Source of the DNA: Gottfriedia endophytica
Lineage (GTDB): Bacteria > Bacillota > Bacilli > Bacillales > Bacillaceae_G
Assembly: GCF_017814275.1 (NCBI RefSeq)
Contig: NZ_JAGIYQ010000004.1
Span: 248,001-312,000, forward strand
Direction of reading: 5' to 3'
DNA length: 64,000 bases
The notes below the pieces were generated by a model. That model was not told the DNA's origin, did not search any database, and was given only the letters and a program-made list of their open reading frames with translations. A program made the position numbers and the translations under genes. Each line of letters starts with the position of its first letter. The first letter of the stretch is position 1. Of this stretch, positions 45,568-52,805 are shown in pieces.

Positions 45568-46134
45568 ATGAGTCGAAAAAAACGGGAGTGGAGAAAAGGA
45601 GTGTTTTATCACGTAGTTAGTAGAGGAAATAGTAGACAGGCACTTTTTTTAAATGGTGAGGATTTTTCAACTTTTTTACAAATCTTGCAAAGAGTATTTG
45701 AACAAAAGGCATTTATCGTTACAGCCTATTGTTTAATGACTAATCATTATCATTTACTAATATCTTTTCAGGAAGAATCTTTGTCTAAAATAATGGGCTT
45801 AGTGAATAAAAAGTATGCATCTTATTTCAATAAAAAATACAAGCGAACGGGTCATGTGTTTGAAAAAAGATTTTATGCAGAGGAGGTAAGTGGAAGAATT
45901 GCAATGATGGAAGTTAGTCGTTATATACACTTTAATCCAGTTCGAGCTAGTATGACGGAGTCGCCTCAGTTATATCGATGGAGTAGTTTTTGTACCTATT
46001 ATTATAACTTGAGCTCTTTTTCTTTTTTTGATGTATATGTATTACTACAATATTTTGAGAATCAATCTACCTATTATTGTGTATGGTGTTTTGAAGAGGA
46101 AAAAAAGAATAGTTTAAAAGAGAGGGAATTTTAA
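45568..46134 (+). CDS. RAYT transposase copy 3, apparently complete
   Basis: 188 residues. HUH-type single-strand transposase related to IS200/IS605 TnpA: metal pair H60-x-H62, tyrosine(s) in NKKYASYFNKKY (81-91), RTGHVFEKRF, and VSRYIHFNPVRA (116-127). RAYTs recognise REP hairpins and are usually not mobile as classical IS. The comM gene begins two bases after the stop, with its ribosome binding site inside this gene, so the two may be co-translated. Confidence 0.9.
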   Translation: MSRKKREWRKGVFYHVVSRGNSRQALFLNGEDFSTFLQILQRVFEQKAFIVTAYCLMTNHYHLLISFQEESLSKIMGLVNKKYASYFNKKYKRTGHVFEKRFYAEEVSGRIAMMEVSRYIHFNPVRASMTESPQLYRWSSFCTYYYNLSSFSFFDVYVLLQYFENQSTYYCVWCFEEEKKNSLKEREF

Positions 46135-46135
46135 C

Positions 46136-47653
46136 ATGTATAGCATGATTAAAAGTATTGGCTTACGAGGAATGGAGGGATATCTTGTTGAAGTAGAGGT
46201 CAAAATTCAAGAGGGTGATGAAAGTTGTATTATTGTGGGCTTACCAGAGAGAGCAGTGAAAGAATCAAAGGAGCGTGTAATGGCTGCTTTACACTCATAT
46301 GGAGTAGATTTATCAGATAAGAAAATCACCATTCAGTTATCTCCGGCAGAACGAAAGAAATATTCACCAGTATTTGATGTTGCAATCGCAGTCGCTATTT
46401 TAGTTGCTTTAGGAAAGATTCCCTCTATTCCAAGGAATACTGTATTTTTAGGGATTTTATCGTTAGATGGAAGTGTTCGTACGATTGATGGGATTTTACC
46501 ACTTATAACAGCAGCTGTTGAATTAGAATTTGAAACCATTATTCTCCCTACAATTTCTTATTATCCAAATCTCTCCAATCACCAACTTATAGAAGTATCC
46601 CATTTAAATGAGTTAGTAACCTATCTATTAACAGGACAAACCACACTACATGAAACAAGGGAAGTCCTTTCGAACGAAACAAAAAGATCTATCTATACAA
46701 AAGATTTTCAAGCAATTATCGGACAAAGGGAAGCGAAACGAGTGTTGGAAATTGCAGCAGCTGGTATGCACCATGTATTACTCATTGGTCCTCCAGGCTG
46801 TGGTAAAAGTATGTTGGCTGAAGCATTTCCTTCAATCTTTCCCTCGTTAGAAGAAAAACAGCAAATTGAAGTATTAAGTGTGTATCAACTTGCACAAAAA
46901 ACATGCGAAGCTTTACCATTTCCACCGATGCGCTCTCCTCATCACTCATCTTCTGCAATTTCATTAATTGGTGGAGGAACGTTTCCAAAACCAGGAGAAA
47001 TATCCTTGGCACATAGAGGGATCTTATTTTTAGATGAGATTGCAGAATATCCGAGAAAAACACTAGATTTATTACGCCAACCACTCGAAACTGGACAAGT
47101 ATCAATTTCTAGAGTGAGTGAACAAGTCACATATCCATCAAGAGTTTTATTGATTGGCGCAATGAATCCATGTCCATGTGGATATAATCAATCAAATATA
47201 CGTTATTGTACATGCACAACGAAACAAATTATTTCCTACCAAAACAGACTATCTGGTCCAATCGAAGACCGCTTCGACTTATCTTCTATTCTATTACCAA
47301 CCATCATTGAAAAAGAAATACATGAGCTAAGAGAACCATCCTATAAAATACTTGAACGTGTTATTCAAGCTCGAAAAATTCAAAAACAAAGATACCAATC
47401 TGAAATACATAATGGTACAGCCACTTTAGAACAACTGCTAAAAAATAATCCGCTTCAACCAAATCAGTGGCGTGCACTTCAATCAATTTCGGAAAAAAGA
47501 GGATGGAGTAACCGAGTACAAACAAAAATTATTCGTATCGCACGAACACTTGCGGACCTTGCAAACTCAGAAAATATTAAAGACGAACATTTACAAGAAG
47601 CAATCCAACTGAGAAAAGAATGGAAACAAAGTTACCATACTCAACAATCATAA
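46136..47653 (+). CDS. comM: ComM/YifB-family Mg-chelatase-like AAA+ ATPase
   Basis: 505 residues, full length for the family. N-terminal ChlI-type domain (SIGLRGMEGYLVEVEV, IVGLPERAVKESKERV), AAA+ core with Walker A GPPGCGKS (near 220) and Walker B ILFLDEIAEY, Cys pair motif NPCPCGY and C-terminal Mg_chelatase_C. ComM is a hexameric helicase that drives branch migration in natural transformation in Gram-negatives; a like role is plausible here, and comK lies 12 kb away. Start has GAGAGGG in the end of RAYT copy 3. An inverted REP follows. Confidence 0.92.
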   Translation: MYSMIKSIGLRGMEGYLVEVEVKIQEGDESCIIVGLPERAVKESKERVMAALHSYGVDLSDKKITIQLSPAERKKYSPVFDVAIAVAILVALGKIPSIPRNTVFLGILSLDGSVRTIDGILPLITAAVELEFETIILPTISYYPNLSNHQLIEVSHLNELVTYLLTGQTTLHETREVLSNETKRSIYTKDFQAIIGQREAKRVLEIAAAGMHHVLLIGPPGCGKSMLAEAFPSIFPSLEEKQQIEVLSVYQLAQKTCEALPFPPMRSPHHSSSAISLIGGGTFPKPGEISLAHRGILFLDEIAEYPRKTLDLLRQPLETGQVSISRVSEQVTYPSRVLLIGAMNPCPCGYNQSNIRYCTCTTKQIISYQNRLSGPIEDRFDLSSILLPTIIEKEIHELREPSYKILERVIQARKIQKQRYQSEIHNGTATLEQLLKNNPLQPNQWRALQSISEKRGWSNRVQTKIIRIARTLADLANSENIKDEHLQEAIQLRKEWKQSYHTQQS

Positions 47654-47703
47654 AGTAAAAGCTATGCACATGTTTTGAAGTATCCTTTATTTGTTCTAAA
47701 AAA

Positions 47704-47743
47704 ACGATCCACAGTTTATCCACTTTTTAAAAGTGACAGGAAC
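47704..47743 (-). repeat. Inverted REP-like element after comM
   Basis: On the minus strand GTTCCTGTCAC, then TTTTAAAAAGTGGATAAACTGTGG: head with one change and the palindrome/spacer of the family. With the forward REP at 45282 it brackets RAYT copy 3 plus comM. Confidence 0.6.
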
Positions 47744-47825
47744 AAAAAAATAATGGAAAACAAGGAATAAACAGGATCCTGTCGAATTATAAGGTAAAGA
47801 ATAATTTTAAGGGGGAGGGAATGAA

Positions 47826-48197
47826 GTGGAAGAAAGGATTGTGGAAGTAAATGGTTTTGTTGGACCGTCTTATAAAGATGGTTTTTTTGGATTTCGTTAT
47901 AATCAACAGCTAGTCCCAAATTACATAGGGGACCATTATGGTTCAGTTTATCATTTGAATATGAGTATGATTGAGTCGCTAGCAACCGATTTTCCTGCAT
48001 ATGTTTTAGCTTTTGATCCGAAAATAGACAAAATAAGTGAATGGGGACCGCAAACGGAAGTTGGCTTGTGTAAGTTAATGATGGATGGGAAAATGCAATT
48101 GATTAGAAAAAACGAAATTGGAGAAGAAATACTCATTCGCTTTATTTGGGACGGTCCTATTTGGATACCAAAGAATAGGCCAACAAAAAGAAAATGA
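47826..48197 (+). CDS. Unknown 123-residue protein
   Basis: GTG start with GGGGAGGG 8 bases upstream. No signal peptide or membrane segment; mixed alpha/beta composition, aromatic-rich (FGFRYNQQ, FIWDGPIWIP). Not recognised. Single gene between comM and the WD40 gene; the overlapping minus-strand frames have no ribosome binding sites. Confidence 0.6.
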   Translation: MEERIVEVNGFVGPSYKDGFFGFRYNQQLVPNYIGDHYGSVYHLNMSMIESLATDFPAYVLAFDPKIDKISEWGPQTEVGLCKLMMDGKMQLIRKNEIGEEILIRFIWDGPIWIPKNRPTKRK

Positions 48198-48292
48198 CAG
48201 TTTCAGTATGAATGTTTGAAGAGATTTTTTATTTTTTTGAAACGACTTCACACCAACAGATATTAATCTTGCAAAAAGTTATGAACTTTAAA

Positions 48293-48303
48293 GTGACAGG
48301 CAC
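48293..48303 (-). repeat. REP-like head, inverted
   Basis: GTGCCTGTCAC on the minus strand directly follows the T run of the WD40 gene terminator, followed by TTTAAAGTT. Confidence 0.6.
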
Positions 48304-48337
48304 AAAAAAACAGCAGGTCTGGACGCAGAACCTGCTA
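48303..48337 (-). terminator. Terminator of the WD40-Ig gene
   Basis: On the minus strand AGCAGGT/ACCTGCT stem followed by seven T. Confidence 0.8.
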
Positions 48338-48348
48338 CTTCTTTTTTC

Positions 48349-50094
48349 TTATTTTTTTACAATGATAGTTACTTCCTTACTTTTATTCCCTGCCTTATCA
48401 ATAGCTTGTACAGTTACAACTATTCCAGGCTTTTGCTGTGGAATTGGTAAAGAATATGTCCCGTTTGATTTGACGATAGTTTTATATGTTTTTGAACCGA
48501 TTTTTGCTACTATTGTTGCTCCCACTTCAGCTTTTCCTGTTAGAATTTTCCCATTACTCTTTAATGAATCGACTACAGGAGGTAATGGCGGAGTTGTGTC
48601 CATTATGACAACATCTGCTGTTGCTTCAAAGTCTTTATAATGAACCTTCATACTTGTTTTACCTGGCTTTCTAGCAATTAACATATTCCCATATAGTAAT
48701 GCAATATTAGTATCATCTACTTTTAAGTCAGTCTGATCAATTGGAATTTGATCCTCAGTTCCATCAGTATACTCTGCAATGAGAATGATTGGTTGTTGTC
48801 CTTTTTCTTTTAAAGAGTAAGAAATTTGTTTAAAATGAAGACCAGATAACTCTTTTAAAGGTTCTACTACTTCAAACGGTAATGAAGTTGTTAATCCCCC
48901 GTATGTTGCACTTAACGTTGCTGTGCCAATACCTCTAGGGATGATATTTCCATTGTTTGCTAGTAAAATATTAAAATCCGATGTTTGCCATTTTATTTGC
49001 TCTGGAGGTACAATCTGGGTGGTATTATTGCTGTAATGAGCAACTAATTGAATAGGTTTTTCTTCGTTTAGGAAGAGAGAATTTCCTTCAACTTCTATAG
49101 AAATAGATGTTAATTGTTTTGAAAGATCCTTTAGATCATATAAATTAATATTTTGGTGTTCAGCAATTGCTAAATATTTAAAATTAGGATCAATTCCAAA
49201 ATCAAGGATATACGTTGACTCAGACGTATAAATTAATGATTGCTTAATAAAATCAAAAATATAAAAATGATAACGATCTTCTAAAAATAAAAATTTCCCA
49301 TCAGGACTAAGGTTAACTTGGTCGATATTAGAAGGGATCTTAAACGTTTCTTTTCCCAATGGAATCTGTGAAAAATTTTGTTCTACATTAAATAATGTTG
49401 GCTGGTTTCCAGCTGCGACAGTTAAAAATTTCCCATCAGGACTAAAATTTATTTGATTTATCTCTTCGTTCGAATACAATGTCTGAATGTACTCACCTGT
49501 TAAAGCGTTTCGAATAGCAATTGTATTATTAGAAAGTGCAATTGCTAAAATATTTTTAGATGGGTGATATTTTATTGAAATAATTCTATCTTGAAACGTT
49601 ATTGTATTTAGCTTAATCCCACTTGGTATGTCCCAAAATGTTGCAGTTCCGGTATTATCAGCAGTTATTAGAGTTTTACTATCAGGACTAAAAGTTAATG
49701 TCCGTTTATAGGATGAATAATCGTCTAATTCTAGTATTTTTTTATTATTGAAAATATCCCATACAATGACAGGCTTATAACCGGTAGCAACAGCTAAATA
49801 TTTCCCATTAGGGCTAAATTCAACCTTATCAACACTTTGATCTACTGAAAAACTAGAAATCTCTTTTAGCTTTTGAACGTCCCATATTTTGACTACATTT
49901 TCTTGTTCACCAGTCGCAATATATTTCCCATCTTTACTAATTGCTAATGTATTAATCCAACCAGTATGTCCACTTAATGTCCCATAGTTTGGAATACTTA
50001 ATTTTTCTTCTGCAAAGCTAGTAACTGGTAGATTTATAATACTTAAACCAATTACCAAAAGCAGAGATAAAAATTTGATAAAAATGCTTTTCAT
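48349..50094 (-). CDS. Secreted WD40 beta-propeller protein with Ig-like domains
   Basis: 581 residues from ATG 50094, with CGGAGG upstream; the frame extends further but without a ribosome binding site. Signal peptide 1-29 (LPVTSFAEEK). About 35-330: WD40-type repeats (LSGHTGWINTLAISKDGKYIATG, VEFSPNGKYLAVATG, INFSPDGKFLTVAAG). About 335-490: two BIG2-like Ig domains (IKWQTSDFNILLANNGNIIPRGIGTATLS). About 500-581: a Big_6-type module (ILTGKAEVGATIVAKIG), shared with other secreted proteins in this window. Secreted WD40 proteins are uncommon in bacilli. Role unknown; protein-binding scaffold is a guess. Confidence 0.75.
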   Translation of the reverse strand: MKSIFIKFLSLLLVIGLSIINLPVTSFAEEKLSIPNYGTLSGHTGWINTLAISKDGKYIATGEQENVVKIWDVQKLKEISSFSVDQSVDKVEFSPNGKYLAVATGYKPVIVWDIFNNKKILELDDYSSYKRTLTFSPDSKTLITADNTGTATFWDIPSGIKLNTITFQDRIISIKYHPSKNILAIALSNNTIAIRNALTGEYIQTLYSNEEINQINFSPDGKFLTVAAGNQPTLFNVEQNFSQIPLGKETFKIPSNIDQVNLSPDGKFLFLEDRYHFYIFDFIKQSLIYTSESTYILDFGIDPNFKYLAIAEHQNINLYDLKDLSKQLTSISIEVEGNSLFLNEEKPIQLVAHYSNNTTQIVPPEQIKWQTSDFNILLANNGNIIPRGIGTATLSATYGGLTTSLPFEVVEPLKELSGLHFKQISYSLKEKGQQPIILIAEYTDGTEDQIPIDQTDLKVDDTNIALLYGNMLIARKPGKTSMKVHYKDFEATADVVIMDTTPPLPPVVDSLKSNGKILTGKAEVGATIVAKIGSKTYKTIVKSNGTYSLPIPQQKPGIVVTVQAIDKAGNKSKEVTIIVKK

Positions 50095-50505
50095 AACAAC
50101 CTCCGATAAATTGTTTAATATAGTTCTAGAAAAACCCAAATATAAACAAATCCGTGTAACGTTATGTAATCATAATTATCTGTGCTGTTAAGTAAATTTA
50201 CACTTCTAAATTTTGTTTACATTAGTATCATAACATTAGTGATGGTGTAAAATGTGGTGAAAAATACCTATTTTTGGGTGCGAGTGCCGGTGCCTGCCAC
50301 TTTTTGAAGTGAATACAATTAAAGTTAGAAATTCGTACATCCTCTGTATTTTAGAAGTAATAATATCCCCTAAGTAAATTTAAAAATTTAAAACTAATTG
50401 CCGATAAAATATTAGATATATACCTCTAAAGGCTATTATTTATTTTCTTTATAAATCTTTAGTCTCTTTTTTATAGAGAGGTCTTAATTATTAAGGGGGA
50501 AAACT
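50095..50505. other. Divergent promoter region with REP-like head
   Basis: About 410 bases between divergent secreted-protein genes. A forward head with one change, GGTGCCTGCCAC, lies at 50289-50300, followed by TTTTTGAAGTGAATAC but no terminator hairpin. A short hairpin AGTCTC...GAGAGG near 50461-50485 precedes the downstream gene. Promoters not resolved. Confidence 0.4.
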
Positions 50506-52620
50506 ATGAAATTCTTAAGAAAAAAGGGTCAAGCCATAGCTATGATTTTAATTATGCTTTTTGCATGTATCTTAAATCAAGCTATACCAGTTAAAGCGGA
50601 TTCTGTACAAGATTTATCTTTTAATAAAGAGGTAAATGGAGCAATCACAAATGATATTGATCAACAAGTGTATAAAATTGTCCTTCCACAAGCAGGGAAA
50701 ATTACAGTTAATCTTTCATCTGAACTTAATGATGTTTATTTAGATTTATACGATTCAAATGGAAATAAGGTGTGGGATTCTGTAAATATCTATACAGGCA
50801 GTAAAGTGAATCCGAAAAAATGGTTAGATAGTGAGAATTTAGAAGCAGGAACTTATTTTGTAAAATTAAGTCAATATTATGATTACACTGGAAGTTTCAA
50901 GTTACAAGTAAATTACGAATCGGCTAATAATAATGATATAGAGCCAAACAATGGAATGGAACAAGCGCAACAAATAACGTTAAACGCACAAAAGTTAGTA
51001 GGCTATATAAGTTGGAATGATAATGTTGATTATTATAAAGTTGTATTACCGACTGGTGGTAGAATTGATGTAAATGTAAGTTCAGAATTGCACGATACAA
51101 ATTTAGACTTATACGATGCGAATGGAAACAAAGTATGGGATACAGTAGATTTATATACAGGAAGTACAGTTAATCCGAAAAAATGGTCAAGTAGTGAAGA
51201 TTTAGAAGCAGGAACATATTATATTCGAATGAGTCAGTATTCCGATTATACTGGAAAATATGAGATTCAAGTAAACTATCAAGCCGCGAACAATAATGAA
51301 CAAGAACCTAATAATGGAACTGAGCAGGCTCAACAGATAACCTTAAATACACAAAAAATAGTAGGTTATATAAGTTGGAATGATAATCTAGATTATTATA
51401 AAGTTGTATTACCAAAAGCTGGAAGAATTGATGTAAATGTAAGTTCGGAATTGCACGATGTAAATTTAGACTTATACGATGCGAATGGAAACAAAGTATG
51501 GGATACAGTAGATTTATATACAGGAAGTACAGTTAATCCAAAAAAGTGGTCAAGTAGTGAAGATTTAGAAGCAGGAACATATTATATTCGAATGAGTCAG
51601 TATTCCGATTATACTGGAAAATATGAGATTCAAGTAAACTATCAAGCCGCGAACAATAATGAACAAGAACCTAATAATGGAACTGAGCAGGCTCAACAGA
51701 TAACCTTAAACACACAAAAAATAGTAGGTTATATAAGTTGGAATGATAATCTAGATTATTATAAAGTTGTATTACCAAAAGCTGGCAGAATTGATGTAAA
51801 TGTAAGTTCAGAATTGAACGATGTAAATTTAGACTTATACGATGCGAACGGAAACAAAGTATGGGATACAGTAGATTTATATACAGGAAGTACAGTTAAT
51901 CCGAAAAAATGGTCAAGTAGTGAAGATTTAGAAGCAGGAACATATTATATTCGAATGAGTCAGTATTCCAATTGTACTGGAAAATATGAGATTCAAGTAA
52001 ACTATCAAGCCGCGAACAATAATGAGCAGGAACCTAATAATGGAACAGGGCAGGCCCAACAAATTAATCTAAATACACAATTGGTTACAGGTTATATAAA
52101 TTGGAATGATAGCTTAGATTACTATAAATTTAATCTCTCAAAACCTTCTAAAATAATCATAAATGTCGCATCAGAATTAAAGGATCTAGATTTAGACTTA
52201 TATGATGCCAGTGGAAATAAAGTATTGGATACGGTAGATATCTACTCAGGAACTACAGTTAATCCCCAAAGATGGTCTCGTGAAATAGATTTAAAAGCAG
52301 GGACTTACTATGTTCGATTGAGCAAATATTACAATAACACAGGTAAGTATACGCTAGATGTACAATGTCCATCTTTACTGGCACCAACATTAAGTGTAGA
52401 TAAAATAACTACTAATTCTCAGGCTATTACAGGGAAAGCAAGTTCAAATAATAAAGTTCTTGCTTATGTAGGAAATCAAAAAATTGGTGAAGCTAAAGTG
52501 GATTCACAAGGAAAATTTACTATCAAAATTAAGAAACAGAAAAAAGGGACTAAAATCAAAGTGACTATGGTCAATAATCAAGGGAAAAACGTAGGAGAGA
52601 AATTAGTTGTTGTAAGTTAG
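50506..52620 (+). CDS. Secreted protein with five PPC-type repeats and a Big_6-like end
   Basis: 704 residues; AAGGGGGA upstream. Signal peptide 1-31. Residues about 35-140 are a first PPC-like (bacterial pre-peptidase C-terminal) beta-sandwich, followed by four more beginning EPNNG at DNA positions 50941, 51304, 51667 and 52030, spaced exactly 363 bases (121 residues). Units 2-4 are nearly identical in DNA, so duplication is recent. The last about 80 residues are a Big_6-like Ig module (ITGKASSNNKVLAYVGNQ). No catalytic domain is seen. PPC domains usually accompany secreted proteases; here they stand alone, perhaps as surface or matrix binding units. Confidence 0.8.
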   Translation: MKFLRKKGQAIAMILIMLFACILNQAIPVKADSVQDLSFNKEVNGAITNDIDQQVYKIVLPQAGKITVNLSSELNDVYLDLYDSNGNKVWDSVNIYTGSKVNPKKWLDSENLEAGTYFVKLSQYYDYTGSFKLQVNYESANNNDIEPNNGMEQAQQITLNAQKLVGYISWNDNVDYYKVVLPTGGRIDVNVSSELHDTNLDLYDANGNKVWDTVDLYTGSTVNPKKWSSSEDLEAGTYYIRMSQYSDYTGKYEIQVNYQAANNNEQEPNNGTEQAQQITLNTQKIVGYISWNDNLDYYKVVLPKAGRIDVNVSSELHDVNLDLYDANGNKVWDTVDLYTGSTVNPKKWSSSEDLEAGTYYIRMSQYSDYTGKYEIQVNYQAANNNEQEPNNGTEQAQQITLNTQKIVGYISWNDNLDYYKVVLPKAGRIDVNVSSELNDVNLDLYDANGNKVWDTVDLYTGSTVNPKKWSSSEDLEAGTYYIRMSQYSNCTGKYEIQVNYQAANNNEQEPNNGTGQAQQINLNTQLVTGYINWNDSLDYYKFNLSKPSKIIINVASELKDLDLDLYDASGNKVLDTVDIYSGTTVNPQRWSREIDLKAGTYYVRLSKYYNNTGKYTLDVQCPSLLAPTLSVDKITTNSQAITGKASSNNKVLAYVGNQKIGEAKVDSQGKFTIKIKKQKKGTKIKVTMVNNQGKNVGEKLVVVS
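50941..52392 (+). repeat. Tandem 363-bp coding repeats
   Basis: Four in-frame copies starting at 50941, 51304, 51667 and 52030; the second and third are almost identical at base level, the fourth diverges most. Confidence 0.9.
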
Positions 52621-52625
52621 TTAAA

Positions 52626-52698
52626 GTGCCTGACACTTTAAAAATGTGAATAATGTGTGGAAAAAGTCGGGGATAACAATTTATCCGCGGCTTTTTTG
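52626..52698 (+). repeat. REP-like element with terminator
   Basis: Head variant GTGCCTGACAC, TTTAAAAATGTGAATAATGTG spacer in part, hairpin AAGTCGGGGATAA/TTATCCGCGGCTT (52664-52693) and T run. It is the only terminator for the PPC-repeat gene, so the repeat has been taken into use. Confidence 0.75.
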
Positions 52699-52805
52699 TA
52701 GTAACTATAAACACCTATTTTCGCGAAAATTAGAAATATTTAATCCTCTTATGATATAATTTATATAAATAGTAACATTCAATCATAGTAAAATAGGAGG
52801 GCTAA

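Larger units (their letters stand above)
43887..46134 (+). mobile_element. Tandem array of three REP-RAYT units
   Basis: Three units share REP element, about 200 bases of nearly identical spacer and a RAYT reading frame. Unit 1 about 43887-44522, unit 2 about 44523-45276, unit 3 about 45277-46134. Each new unit begins with GATTCGGTGCCTGTCACC and cuts the previous RAYT at a different point (after codon 107 and codon 155), while the last is complete. The pattern suggests successive self-targeted duplications. Confidence 0.75.

Noticed and set aside
46782-47130. Minus-strand frames inside comM
   Set aside because: Shadows of a well-conserved AAA+ gene.
47716-48000. Minus-strand frame of 94 codons
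   Set aside because: Overlaps the better-supported plus-strand gene at 47826, lacks a ribosome binding site.
48212-48640. Plus-strand frame of 142 codons opposite the WD40 gene
   Set aside because: Antisense to the signal-bearing WD40-Ig gene and runs through its terminator.
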